From Distichodus sexfasciatus (Eukaryota > Chordata > Actinopteri > Characiformes > Distichodontidae): a stretch of 64,000 nt of DNA. The position numbers and the translations under genes are program-made. The notes under the pieces were generated by a model. The model made no database searches. It was not told the origin of the DNA and worked only from the letters and a program-made list of their open reading frames with translations. The first letter of the stretch is position 1. Each line of letters starts with the position of its first letter. The DNA is taken from positions 378,227 to 442,226 of the forward strand of contig JAVGVS010000097.1 in the NCBI GenBank assembly GCA_032718565.1. The letters are read 5' to 3'. Positions 34,055 to 45,034 of this stretch are shown piece after piece.

Positions 34055-34278
34055 GTGAGGACCGGTCCCTGTGTGGAATAAATAATTTTAACAATATTTT
34101 AAATGTTTTATTTGAGAAACTAAAAGAGGTAAAAGATCAGCTTGTGGTTACTGAGGTTAGGGTTAAGGTCAGGGTTAGGGTTAGGTGTAGCCCTGGCATT
34201 ATTTATGTCTAGTCATTATGCGAGACGCTGGAAGTACCTCACGAAGATAGTAATACAAGTGTGTGTGTGTGTGTGTGA

Positions 34279-34675
34279 GAGAGAATGTGGGCACCCTGCT
34301 GTCCCTCCTCCCTGGGCGTGTGACTTTAGCAGCTGCTCCGTCCTGAACGTCTCCAGTGGCTCTGTACAAGTCATTCATGCAGAACTGTTCTTCACACTGC
34401 CGTCACTCTCACAGGTCAATACGGCCAGATACGTCCTCCACCATCACCCCTGAGTACACACACACACACACACGCACACACACACACGCACACACACACA
34501 CACGCACACACACATCCCCACCTCCATCTGTCACTCTCAGTCAAATCAGCAGAGCTTCATTGGCATGGCTGTCAGAAAAGGCACTAGTGCCACATCAGTC
34601 AAATTTACCGATCCCCAGTGACAGCAAAACACAGACAAACAAATCCCTCTGCAGTTCACACACGTCAATACTGAG
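34279..34675. other. (CA)n microsatellite at 34,455-34,514, otherwise no gene
   Basis: Frames of 103 and 161 codons here run through the CA tract and have no domain. Confidence 0.5.
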
Positions 34676-34870
34676 TCAGGGTGGACCGATTATCGGCCGG
34701 CCCAATTATCGGGGCCCGATATTAGGCATTTTGGCGGTTATCGGTATCGGACCATCAACGATATTAAGTAATAACAAGGTGCGCTACTGTGGCTCCACTG
34801 CCGTCTCTTCTCTCTGTGCCTCAACTCGCTGTTTCGTTTAATGTCACGCTGTATGTCACACGAGTCGTAG
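34676..34870. repeat. hAT relic (ATTATCGGCC type)
   Basis: GTGGACCGATTATCGGCC..GGTTATCGGTATCGGACC; related to 13,490-13,715 in the other orientation. Confidence 0.5.
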
Positions 34871-35064
34871 CTCATCAACGCTGAAGCCTGGTTGTCAGTG
34901 CTGTTGTGGAGCGCTGATGAAAGCCATTTTCAACTGGAAGTAACAGTTCCTTACAAAGTATACAGTCAGTCCCTGAACTACAACTGAGATGTGTTCTGAT
35001 GACCCCATCGTGACTTGAAAATAGCGTAAAGCAAAACATACTGCCATGCCAGCGGTCGCTACCA

Positions 35065-36095
35065 CTTTCCATTTGGAATCCATCTGGATATAGAATGAAA
35101 TGATTTAATAACAAATAATGCATTGTTCTATATTCATTTTTTATTTATTTTATTTTCTCTAACATTATAGAATGGACAAATATTTTCAGATTATTTGAAA
35201 ATGAAGAAATACTGAAGCTTTATCAATTTCTGAGCATTTGGACTCATTTTGGTCTATAATTCATTTTTGACTCATTTCTGGGAGAGAAGTACATTTTTGT
35301 CATGAGGGCGTTCCATATGAGAGCCGCGGCACAATAGCACTGTGGATGCGCGTCGGGGATAAATAAATATCAAGTAAGGCCTCGTTCACATGGACGTCTG
35401 AACCAGGCGTTTTTCTGGCGTTCGTGGCGGCAGGTGAGCGTCGACTGAGCGCCGACCGTTTTTCTGCTCATTGGAGCAAATCAAAGCGTCCACACAGGCG
35501 TTCAGCACCGGCGTTCAGCCGGCTGCGCGTTCGGGTGGCGTCAAATAAACGCTGCATGCAACGTTTTCTTGGCGTCAAAATCCCAACGAACGCGAGGAAA
35601 ACGACGCTATTGCAAACGCCAGTGAAACACCAATCGAAGGCAGCTATAAAACGCAGCAAAAACGCGTATGGCATTCAGAGGGCGTTCATTTCGAACGTCC
35701 GTGTGGACAAGGCCTAAATGTTTGTGCTGTGAGTAGAACGCTGGTTGTTGTTATTTATCAGCTGAAATATAAGTTTTGTCTGTAATAAATGGGACGATTT
35801 AACTGAACTGGAAGGTTTTAGTGAATGTTGGGCTTCCCTGTGAGAGTCGTGCTCTAACAACCACAGCGTGTGTGTTTACATCGAGAAAAACATCATTTAT
35901 GCGTCATGATTCCTCGTGGTCAAGGTCAAGTCTCAGAGAGCGTGATGTAACGTAGCACGATGTAAAACTTAGGGAAAAGCAGAAAAAAGTGGTGCTGGGA
36001 AATGAGAGAATCGTTAAGAAGAATCGATCACGTTGGCGGTGCACAATTCCGGTGAAATTTGACCGATTGGAACCGGTTTTAGATTCCCACCACTA
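35065..36095 (+). mobile_element. hAT-D, split by a Harbinger-like MITE
   Basis: GGAATCCATCTGGATATAGA, CTCATTTCTGGGAGAGAAGT, then after the insert GAGTAGAACGCTGGTTG, AATAAATGGGACGATTTAAC and a terminal GATTCCCACCACTAC. Confidence 0.75.
35378..35714. mobile_element. Harb-J MITE with TAA duplication
   Basis: Ends GGCCTCGTTCACATGGACGT / CGTCCGTGTGGACAAGGCC; TAA at 35,375-35,377 and 35,715-35,717. Removing it restores hAT-D sequence AAGTAAATG. GC-rich, 337 bp. Its frame looks conserved with 47,231-47,556 only because both are copies. Confidence 0.88.
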
Positions 36096-36108
36096 CAACT
36101 GCAAAAAT

Positions 36109-36751
36109 GTGACCCTCCACGGCAAAACCAGTCGCTTGTCGCAACGGAGGTTTCTGAGAAAAACGAGCGTTTATGTTGCATGGTGTAAAATTGTAGATTT
36201 TTTGTTTTTAGTGTTTTGAAACAGTGGAAGGTCTATACTGTACTGTTGTGAATAAATTTGGCTGAAAAACTTACCTTCCATCCTAAAAACGTGACTTTCT
36301 TGAGGTGAGGAATTCAATTTCAGCAGAATGTTAAAAGTTTCTGTTTTGACCGCTCTACTTCAATATTTACGGTAAATCCACTGGTTGACTAGCGTAAAGA
36401 TATTTCTCCGGAATCCATCTCCGTCCCCCGAGTTCAGTTAACCTAACGCAGGTAGGCTATCCGTGTGGCTGTGAATGCAGCGTAGGCTACCGTAAATGCA
36501 AACGTAGCCGCGACCGCACCAAGCGTCTGTGAGTGCTACGGCGATAGTCAACTTCAAAGGCAGATTTCTCCGTTTCTCACTTGGCGTGACAGAAGAAACC
36601 CGACTCCTTTGAATGTTGATATCTCAGTCATATGTCGTCCCATTCATTCCATATAGGTGTCATTTTGAAGCTTGATTTATGCTCTTTCATGAAAACATAA
36701 CTCAATTTTGAAAATTTGCGACATGTGACTGGTTTTGCTGTGGAGGGTTAC
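36109..36751 (-). mobile_element. MITE-A copy 7, full length
   Basis: Both termini intact (GTGACCCTCCACGGCAAAAC at left, GCTGTGGAGGGTTAC at right), inverted relative to the other copies. AAAT at 36,105-36,108 and 36,752-36,755. Confidence 0.95.
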
Positions 36752-36755
36752 AAAT

Positions 36756-37492
36756 ATTGACATTACTCACTCCAACTACAGAGCACTTGTGCACACTAAT
36801 GAACAACAATTACTCCAGTACTAGAGACCACTGGTGTGTGATGTTCACTAAAAGGATCAAGCTGGTGAAACATACCACTTCCTGCTTCTCTCCCTCTGGC
36901 CGACTGAGATTAAAAGTGGTCAGCGTGTACCTGCTTCATCAAAGAGCGTCACCTTTACAATGTCTGTCCTAATGGGAGGTTTGGGCCACTGGAGCTGCAT
37001 ATTCATAGCTGGTTTTGTTTTTTGGAGAGGCAACCCTAACCCACTGTGTTTGATCTATTATTCTCTGAGCTGATGATATCGATTAAGCTGCTTTCAAAGC
37101 GATGGGGGGGAAGCGTTAGATCTCTCCAACGATTTAGACCCTCTTAACGCTTCACTGGACGTCCCAGTCACAACACGCCGGGAGGAGAGCTACAAACAAG
37201 ACAAACATATAGGTTTCATGCGGAGTTTACGAGATAGGCGAGTGAGATTTGACGCTCCCTACTAAACGGCACTCGTTTGCACCCATCCATACTTTGACAT
37301 TTTAATTACAACGTGGCATCGCCTACGTTACCGCCTCGAGGTGTTTACAACACAAAGTGACATTAGCATCAGCACAGAGGCCACAGCACTCGTGTGGGTT
37401 TAGTTTTAGTCTTTTTAGCTTGTCTCAGCCATGCCATGTGACACCTCTTTTAGTGTGACTCAGCTGAACAGGTGATAATGCTGCCTTCTACT
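36756..37492. other. Unique stretch, no gene seen
   Basis: 37,020-37,440 lacks recognised repeats (GAGCTGATGATATCGATTAA...). No credible exon. Confidence 0.35.
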
Positions 37493-37700
37493 AGGGGTGT
37501 GCAAATAAAAACAGAATCGAATCGTCATTCTTTCTGTCGATTCACATTCGATTCGTGCATTTCAAAACATATTTTTCAACTAACGTAATACTTTCCAACA
37601 CGAGTTCAGCTCGCCAGTCCTATAGATGGCGCAAAGTGGAAACCTGCCCAAATAAACCTCCCTCGCGTGAGCATGAGGGAAATGTATCCGGTATGCGTAA
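37493..37700. repeat. hAT-type relic (AATCGAATCG)
   Basis: TAGGGGTGTGCAAATAAAAA..GATTCGTGCATTTCAAAA, like 50,610-50,770. Confidence 0.5.
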
Positions 37701-37726
37701 ATATGCATTACAATTAGGGCCTGTTT

Positions 37727-37905
37727 ACACGTATGTAGATATTTTGCATTTTTGCATCTAGATAAACACATTTTTTATACGTTTGGGGCATTTCACTTAC
37801 GTGTAATCGGAGTATTATTGTCCTCAAATGGATTTTTTTTTTTAAAATGCCTTCCAAAGTGAAGAATTTTTAAAACGCTGGATTCTGTGGACACGTGTAA
37901 ACAGG
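37727..37905. mobile_element. Harb-F MITE
   Basis: GGGCCTGTTTACACGTATG / ACACGTGTAAACAGG with TTA before the left end; right end truncated. Confidence 0.6.
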
Positions 37906-38044
37906 TAAAACGCAGTTTTGTTGAAGCGATGACATGTTCAGTTCTGTTGTGTGCGTGCCTTAAATACCTTATACGTTTTCAAACGTCACATTATGCGACA
38001 GAAAATGATGCTAAGTTAGGCAAACGCAATTTAGTTAGTTAAAA

Positions 38045-38308
38045 ATGCAAGTTGAGCGTGAAAAGACCAGAGATTTTACTCGTGAACGTTCCACTGCGTG
38101 CTCAGAATTTTGGCACCAAATAACGCCATACATGTTAAGACAGAAGGCATGGGCTGTGTAAAATCCCACCACAAGCGCTACCTTTCTGACGTACAATAAA
38201 TGCGCCACAAAACATCGGCGGAAAATATCGTGCAAATCTAAGCATCGGTCCGAAAGCAATTATCCGTCAATTCCGATACGACTCCGATATTATCGTGTAT
38301 CCCTAGTA
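38045..38308. repeat. hAT-H right part
   Basis: AACGTTCCACTGCGTGCTCA..., terminal TCCGATATTATCGTGTATCC CTA. 38,309-38,480 is a further hAT end (ATATCGCACAGCCCT). Confidence 0.65.
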
Positions 38309-38480
38309 TTCTCTGTGTCTGCATCCCCATGGCGCTGTGGTGACTACTGCAAACCCTCATCCAAACAATGAAAATATATTGCAGTCGACAGCGTATTTTG
38401 CGACACCCCATAATAAAGGGTAATATGTATAACATGAAACGATATTCATCATCCAATATATTTCCTCATATCGCACAGCC

Positions 38481-39297
38481 CTGTCACAGTCTATAATAAA
38501 GTTTCTGTTTTGAACCAAACGTCAAACCACCTCAACCTTCACTAAATCCTTTCTGGTCTTTTTCCAACTTGAGTTGCTATGAATTAAACAGGAAGTGGAG
38601 GTCTCAAAAGTGAGTCAGAGGTCAAACCTGAATATTTTTTAAATTCTTCATCAGTACCACCACCGTAGCCCCGAACACGACACTTAACCCAGAAGGTGGT
38701 CCCGAGAGACCTTTAGACTGCCCAAAGCTGGGGTCCAACAGGGCTGTGTTCAAAACCCCACCGTCAGAACGAATCTTCTGGTGGGATTACGACAAGAAAA
38801 TGTGCGCTTTTAAATCAACCAGGCTCCAATAAAACCACACTGCCCTGGGATTTTTCCAGAAGTTGACAATTTTTCCAGCACACCGAGGCATACAATAGGA
38901 CATACAGGAGTGAATGTAAATGTAGAAAAACCTGCATAAATAATATGTGCGCTCAAGTATACACACTCATGAAAGCAGAGGCATGTGGAGAAAAACACAC
39001 ACACACACATATATATATATATACACACAGCGAGGGTTTCCATAAGCCCCTTATATGGAGCGCTCTTTGCTGTGCTGCTATCTAGCGCTGGTGAGGACAC
39101 AAAGGCCGGATAGTCAAAGAGTCGAGAGGCGACTTCAAAGGCCGGATTAAGAGCAGTAAGAAGAACGCTGCTGGCGACGCTCCAGACGGGAGACCGGCGT
39201 GAGCCAGTGACAAACCCGAAAGGCTTATGCGCATGCATTTGCAGCATTCTGGCGTGCCTTGAACTGAATTTAAACACGGACACACTCTTACTTACTT
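38481..39297. other. No gene; (CA)n(TA)n at 38,993-39,029
   Basis: The longest frame in the window (187 codons, minus, 38,810-39,373) crosses this microsatellite and has no recognisable domain. Confidence 0.45.
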
Positions 39298-39440
39298 TAC
39301 TGTGTTTGTTCTGGACATTCCATAGACATAATGATAAGCCTAACCCTGCTCCTAAACTCAACTCTAACCACAACGTTGGCCAAATTACATTGTTTCTGCA
39401 TTTTTAATAGAAAAGATATTTTAGCAAAAGTCAGACATGG
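39298..39440 (-). repeat. TTAGGG-type dispersed repeat fragment
   Basis: TCCATAGACATAATGATAAG CCTAACCCTGCTCC.. resembles the sequence around 34,150 in reverse. Confidence 0.4.
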
Positions 39441-39580
39441 CTTTTTCATCCCAAAAGGTAAGTGCATTCCCAGTGGGCAGCTGAGAGTCACCCTCAAAAT
39501 AAGTCTAGATCAGAAACACACACACACATAATTATATACATCATAAAAATGTTTCTACAAAGCATAAATGATGTATATAT

Positions 39581-40224
39581 GTGACTCTCCACGGCAAAAA
39601 CAGTCGCTTGTCAGAAATTTTCAAAACTGAGTTATTATGTTTCCATGAAAGGGCATAAATCAACCTTCAAAACAATACCTATATGGAATGAATGGGACGA
39701 CATATGACTGAGATATCAACATTCAAAGGAGTCGGGTTTCTCCTGTCACGCCAAGTGAGAAACGGAGAAATCTGCCTTTGAAGTTGACTATCGACGTAGC
39801 ACTCACAGACGCTTGGTGCGGTCGCGGCTACATTTGCATTTACGGTAGCCTACGCTGCACTCACAGCCACACGGATAGCCTACCTGCGTTAGGTTAACTG
39901 AACTCGGGAGACGAAGATGGATTCCGGAGAAATATCTTTACGCTAGTCAACCAGTGGATTTAGCGTAAATATTGAAGTAGAGCGGTCAAAACAGAAACTT
40001 TTAACATTCTGCTGGAATTGAATTCCTCACCTCAAGAAAGTCACGTTTTTAGGATGGAAAGGGTAAGTTTTTCAGCGAAATTTATTCACAACAGTAACTA
40101 ACTAAAAACAAAAAATCCAACATTTTACCCCACGCAACATAAACGCTCGTTTTTCTCGGAAACCGCCGTTGCGACAAGCGACAATTAAAAAAAAATTGCA
40201 ACTGGTTTTGCTGTGCAGAGTCAC
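39581..40224 (+). mobile_element. MITE-A copy 8
   Basis: Ends GTGACTCTCCACGGC / GTGCAGAGTCAC; flanks ATAT and ATTT. The right TIR carries an insertion (ACAATTAAAAAAAAATTGCA). Confidence 0.92.
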
Positions 40225-41042
40225 ATTTGGTATTATCTCGCGGGTCAAATATAATTACACCTGAGTTTGACGTCTATGCCATAGAGGATGGAGTCCACCT
40301 TGGCAAAGAGGAAAGCAACAATCTGAGGTGGTGAAATGGCCTGTGTGTATTTAGCTACTGCTTGTCTGTAGCTTGTAGTGTAGTTACACTCACAAGTGCC
40401 CGAGCTGTACGACTGGCATTTATTAATGTTAAGTGCGGGAGTGGATTGAAAAGCGCACGTACACCCTCAGATGGGTCTTTAATTAGTCTGGCATGAAGTG
40501 TGTGTGGAGCTGCTCTCTCCATCCTGCAGGGCAGAGACTCCCCAAAGAGCCATTAACCTACACATATGACAAAATCATCCTAAGCTACAGTTAACCATAT
40601 GGTGGGCTTCAGGGCCATGAGGAGCATATAGACTACAGCAAAAACATCACGGTCTTGTGATAAATTACAGCCTATAAGCGAACATGGCCCATAATTTATC
40701 ATGCAACGGTCTGCGGGAGAACGCTATTAGAGCCGAACATGTGGTTAGAGGCAGACGTGTCCATTAATGAACATATTCGACTCGAGGACAATACCAAAAC
40801 GCACCAAGTCTGCTAAACAACGGCTCATTTATTTATTTATATCTTCAATAAACCTACACACCAGTGAGGAACAGATGGGCCTTACACATCACACTGTAGA
40901 ACTGGGAAAGAGCTGAGGCTCATTCCACATGATTTTTGTCATTTTTTCTACTATTTTGCTTCGTTTTGATCTGTCGTTTTGCCTCCTATTTAAGACGTGC
41001 ATTGCTTCAGTCAAACAAATTTTGGAGTTTAAGCATAAAAAT
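40225..41042. other. Unique non-coding island
   Basis: No recognised repeat. TAAT/ATTA-rich words around 40,600-40,770 (GATAAATTACAGCC, CATAATTTATCATGC). No splice-bounded ORF. Possible conserved element. Confidence 0.35.
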
Positions 41043-41127
41043 TAGGCAGGCACAATGACATCGGAATCAAATCAGAATCAGTCGATAATTGCTTTTTTTT
41101 TTAGTCATCGGCATCGGACCGACGTTT

Positions 41128-41361
41128 GAAAGTGAGTGATTATTTGTCATTGTGAACACACCACAGCACAGCACACCTCTGCATTTAACCCATCCGTGAA
41201 GGAGCAGTGGGCAGCTAACAGGGGCACCGCCCGGTGAGCAGTGCTTGGGGACGGTAACGTGCTCACGACTACCTAAGTGGTAACTTTACCGGCCCTGGAT
41301 TCGATCCTGCGACCTTCTGATCACGGGGCGAGCACCCTACCGTTACGCCACCAACTGCCCC
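41128..41361 (-). repeat. SINE-B, full length, nested
   Basis: Tail GAAAGTGAGTGATTATTTGT at left, A box reverse CCCTACCGTTACGCCACCAA at right. Confidence 0.92.
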
Positions 41362-41536
41362 ACATTTAGATTTGCCCGATATTATTAGCCAATATTTTAC
41401 AACGCATTTATTGCACGTTGGAAAAAGTAGAGCTTGTGCAAGGCACGTCCAAATTCCGAGGTGTTCCAAAATTCTGCATACGTAGTGGAACGTTTGCGAG
41501 CAAAATCTCGTCTTTACGCGCTCAACTCTGCCTGCA

Positions 41537-41705
41537 CTCTAGACGTTGTGAACCTTCACTGGTCTCACGATTCGATGACGATTATTAGGTCAGCGATTCG
41601 ATTCGATATAATATCTCGATGCATGCCACCAACCTTTCTACATTTACATTACACGCAGATGGTGCAGCCATAGTTACTACCGGGATGTTCTTTTTAACTT
41701 GAATT
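41537..41705. repeat. hAT relic (GATTCGATTCGATATAATATC)
   Basis: CACTGGTCTCACGATTCGAT..ACCGGGATGTTCTTTTTAAC; the reverse of 53,212-53,440. Confidence 0.55.
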
Positions 41706-42283
41706 TTAATGCCGCAGCAAGAAAATCTCCGAGCAATGTCATTATGCTATAATACGATTATGGTCTGCCATTGCATGGATTCAGAACGGTCCATGTCTGC
41801 ATCGTGATGCCTCACTTAGCGACGGTGAACTCGCACATGGGCTGTGTCCCGAGTCGTGTACTACTGCACTTAATAGTATGGTAGGTAAGGTGCTCTTATC
41901 ATACTTTTCTATGTGTTAGTATGCATCTCAGGAAATAGCCGGGGTCGTAGGTTAACTACTATCTACGCACTAGGTAGTGCACATGGAGTGTCACATTTTG
42001 ATACTATTTGACTTGGTACACTACATAGGGCGGGAAGTGAGTTTTCCTTAAAATGTGTGCACTGCGCTGGAAATGCTCTGCCCTCGCTCCACTCTGCTTT
42101 CACGCTCGCTTGACTTGGCGTTGTGTCAGAAGTGTCAGGGCTATGGCGTTATTTATGTGGCAAAATTCTGAGCGTGCGGTGGAACTTTGGAGAGAAAAAT
42201 ATCTTGCCTTTACGTGCTCAAGTCTGCATCGGCATGAAAAATGTTGGCTAATAATTCTCTTATCGTGCATCCCTAATTAAAAT

Positions 42284-42873
42284 GCTTAATGTAATGTGTC
42301 CACTTGATGAGAAATATCTGGACAGAGTCCAATTTAATCATTCTTTTTTCGATACCGCCTTACTTACAAGAGCTAAGCGGTTAGATCTAGTGGAAAGGGT
42401 TGCGTTTAGGCTGAAATAAATTCACTTCTGAGGTTAGATTAAATTGTTTTTTAAGAAAGCAATTTATTTGCTTCGGATAAAATTAATGAAACCACTTGTT
42501 AAGAGACTTTTTAGAACAAAGCCGTAACATTTTCACAAGGCAAAGCCTCGGGAAACGTGATACGGTCTGGAAATTAGTCATACTTTCACTTTTTTTCGCC
42601 TATCTGGACGTTTCTTTTTGCAGGAAGCCAAAAGCAGCTTCAGCCCACACTTCCATTACCAACTGTTCCACACGAGCGTGTTGTTTTACTTAATGGCTTT
42701 TCTGCTAGAAATAGATCAAAACATTACGAAAAGCTGCGAAGCGACACCAAATTGTATATACTGCTATTATACTAGCTGTTACATTAAGAAAACTGAACAT
42801 GTATCCGCACATTTTTGGGGGCGCGCTATCACTCATCAAGGCACACATCTATCAGCCAAAATCTACCAGTCAC
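42284..42873. other. Unique stretch, no gene seen
   Basis: No recognised repeat; short frames only. Confidence 0.3.
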
Positions 42874-42876
42874 TAA

Positions 42877-43000
42877 GGGCCAGTTTCCCAGACAACGGTA
42901 AAGCCTAAGCCTAGACTATCTTTGAATTTCGCTGGTGAATCTCCATTGTATCTGCAATTTAGTCCAAGACTAGGCTTAATCCAGGTCAGGAAACCAGCGC
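42877..43000. mobile_element. Harb-K palindromic MITE
   Basis: GGGCCAGTTTCCC / GGAAACCAGCGC, TAA at 42,874-42,876 and 43,001-43,003. 124 bp; second copy of the element at 1,268. Confidence 0.85.
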
Positions 43001-43272
43001 TAAGAGACCCTTGGAAGCCACCTGAGCTGCTATTATTCGTCTGGAGCTCATTCTTAACATAAAGTGAGTTGGTGGTGTAATGGTAGGGTGTCCGCCCTGT
43101 GATCAGAAGTTCGCAGGTTCGAATCCAGGGCCAGTAAAGTTACCACTGAGGTACTCATGAGCAAGGTACCGTCCCCAAGCATTGCTCCTCGGGTGCTTGT
43201 TAGCTGCCCACTGCTCCTTCACGGACCGGTTAAATGCAGAGGTCACATTTGGTTGTGGTGCACTGTGTGCAC

Positions 43273-43457
43273 AGTTGCAGTTTGGTAGCGTAACGGTTAG
43301 GGCGTTCACCCAGTGATCGGAAGGTCGCCGGGTTCCAATCCCAGACCGAGGTACTCATGAGCAAGGTAACGTCCCCAGCGTGCCTCATCAGATCTCTTCG
43401 GCCAGACGGAATGTGCTGTGCTATGTTCACAATGACAAATAATCACCCACTTTCACT
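43273..43457 (+). repeat. SINE-B, left member of inverted pair, with 37-bp filler
   Basis: Head TTTGGTAGCGTAACGGTTAG, a 15-bp gap after the B box, then at 43,376-43,412 a 37-bp segment identical to 44,164-44,200 in place of the normal body, then the tail. Confidence 0.85.
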
Positions 43458-43458
43458 A

Positions 43459-43672
43459 GATTATTTGTCATTGTGAACACGCCACAACGAAATGTGACCT
43501 CTGCATTCGACCCATCTGTGAAGGAGCAGTGGCCAGCAGGGCCGGGAAGCAGTGCTTGGGGGGCGTTACCTTGCTCATGAGTACCTCAGTCTGGGATTGG
43601 AACCTGGCGACCTTCCGATCACTGGGTGAACGCCCTAACCGTTACGCTACCAAACTGCAACTGCAACTGTGT
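43459..43672 (-). repeat. SINE-B, right member of inverted pair
   Basis: It shares the private deletion and GGGCGTTCACCCAGTGATCG with its partner in inverse orientation. Head arms (43,273-43,376 vs about 43,560-43,672) differ at only a few sites. Confidence 0.85.
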
Positions 43673-43708
43673 TGTGGTGTGTTCACGATGACGAGTGATC
43701 ACTCACAT

Positions 43709-44385
43709 AAAAATGACAGTTTGACAGAGCACTGAATCTTAGTTTTAATTATAGTAATGACTCCAAACTCACCCCAATCCTTTGTGATCAAGTTGCAGAT
43801 TCGGTGATAAAGCCCCAATCAGATTATTGCCCCATTGTTTAAATCCTCATTTCCTTCCCACTTTAATCGCTTCCTAACCCTGTGATAAAAGCAACGCAGA
43901 CATTCACCAGGAGACTCGATAAGCGAAAAGCCCGAACTGTAGCCGTCGCTGAGAGGAGAAAAATCAGCAAAAAGAGAGTGAAACAGCTGTGCTCATATCT
44001 GCTAATAGATCTCCGAACAGCAGCCCCGGCCTCCCCACGATGCACCGGGAGACGGAGCGAGAGAAACGGGCAGCGCTGTTCACAGCCGGCCTAATTGGAT
44101 TTTTTTTTTCTTTTTCCGCAGATCCGATCTGTATCCGATCTTCACGCGGAAGACTAAACGCCACAGCGTGCCTCATCAGATCTCTTCGGCCAGACGGAAT
44201 TACTGCACATTTCCGGTGCATATTTAATAACACCCTTGAACACTAAACATCAAAAGAGAGAAATTCATACGTGCATGATGCAACTTTTGCCGACCACCGA
44301 ATGCTATTGATGCGCCCGATCCGTCAGAAATCAAAAACAATTGATTTACCAGAAAATGAATCACTTTTCTCTAATTCTTGACATA
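43709..44385. other. Unique island; source of the 37-bp copy
   Basis: No recognised repeat. Homeodomain-like TAATTATAGTAATGA and CCTAATTGGATT words, T/C tract then CCGCAG at 44,100-44,122. 44,164-44,200 is duplicated at 43,376. Confidence 0.4.
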
Positions 44386-44582
44386 AAGTGAAAGTGAGTG
44401 ATTATTCGTCATTGTGAACGCAGCACAACACAGCACACAGTGCACCACAACCAAATGTGACCTCTGCATTTGACCCATCCGTGAAGGAGCAGTGGGCGGC
44501 TAACATGGGCAGCACTCGCGGACCAGTACCTTGGGGACGGTACCTTGCTCACAAGTACCTCACTGGTAATTTTTACCGTTCT
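44386..44582 (-). repeat. SINE-B, head missing
   Basis: AAAGTGAAAGTGAGTGATTA tail to CACTGGTAATTTTTACCG, then joined to hAT-H. Confidence 0.85.
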
Positions 44583-44585
44583 GGC

Positions 44586-44952
44586 AATGTATAGCGTTAT
44601 TTTGTGCAGAATTTTGAGCGTGCAGTGGAAAAACAAAATCTCATTTTTGTTTAACTAACTACACTGTGTGTCTACCTCACTTAACGAACGTGAGCTCACA
44701 CATGGGCTGTGCTCCAAGCCGCATACTGCCGCACTTAATAGTATGGTAGGGAAGGCACTCTTATACTTTTCAATGTGGTAGTATGCATCTCAGGAAATAG
44801 CAGGGGGTTGTAGCTTAACTAGGTAGTGCACATGGAGTGTCACACGCAGCCTATTTGACTTGGTACACTACATAGGGCGTGAAGGGATTTCTTCTTAAAA
44901 TGTTGTGCACTACGTTCGAGATGCTCTGCCCTTGCCCTCGCTCCACTCTGCT
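44586..44952 (-). repeat. hAT-H fragment
   Basis: ATTTTGAGCGTGCAGTGGAA, GCACTTAATAGTATGGTAGG, GGTAGTGCACATGGAGTGTC. Confidence 0.75.
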
Positions 44953-44997
44953 TTTTGTTCAAATAGAGCATTCATTTTGTGTTAAAAATCCTCTTGA

Positions 44998-44998
<1 letters not shown>

Positions 44999-45031
<33 letters not shown>
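44999..45031. repeat. (CA)16 microsatellite
   Basis: Perfect CA tract. Confidence 0.97.

Positions 45032-45034
<3 letters not shown>

Larger units (their letters stand above)
32676..34278. repeat. Composite microsatellite-flanked repeat, interrupted
   Basis: (CA)n at 32,676-32,725, then GCTTTGTGGGGACATTTTGG to 32,797. It resumes at 34,055 with TGAGGACCGGTCCCTG, a TTAGGG-like tract at 34,155-34,185, ACGAAGATAGTAATACAAG and (GT)n at 34,260-34,278. The two halves read as one known type of fish repeat, split by hAT-H. Confidence 0.6.
41043..42275 (-). mobile_element. hAT-H with 8-bp TSD and two nested repeats
   Basis: Ends TAGGCAGGCACAATGACATC / TATCGTGCATCCCTA; ATAAAAAT at 41,035-41,042 and ATTAAAAT at 42,276-42,283. 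It contains SINE-B at 41,128 and a second hAT relic at about 41,537-41,705. Confidence 0.8.
43066..43708 (+). repeat. SINE-B, split in its tail
   Basis: Head to GGTGCACTGTGTGCAC at 43,272; the last ~40 bases (GTGGTGTGTTCACGATGACG) resume at about 43,672. Confidence 0.8.

Noticed and set aside
34155..34185. TTAGGG tract as a true telomere or fusion point
   Set aside because: Only a few degenerate units inside a dispersed repeat with a cognate at 39,345.
34356..34841. 161-codon plus ORF
   Set aside because: Built on a CA microsatellite followed by a hAT relic.
35424..35717. Frame with strong amino-acid similarity to the minus frame at 47,228-47,500, looking like a conserved ~90-aa protein
   Set aside because: Both lie wholly inside two copies of the Harb-J MITE bounded by TIRs and TWA duplications; DNA is equally conserved outside the frames.
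38810..39373. Longest ORF in the window (187 codons, minus)
   Set aside because: Runs through a (CA)n(TA)n microsatellite, gives low-complexity Val/Cys/Tyr runs, no domain, no splice or promoter context.
43120..43140. B-box-like GGTTCGAATCC sequences as tRNA genes
   Set aside because: Every one sits in a SINE-B, S2 or V-SINE copy without a tRNA cloverleaf or 3' acceptor stem.
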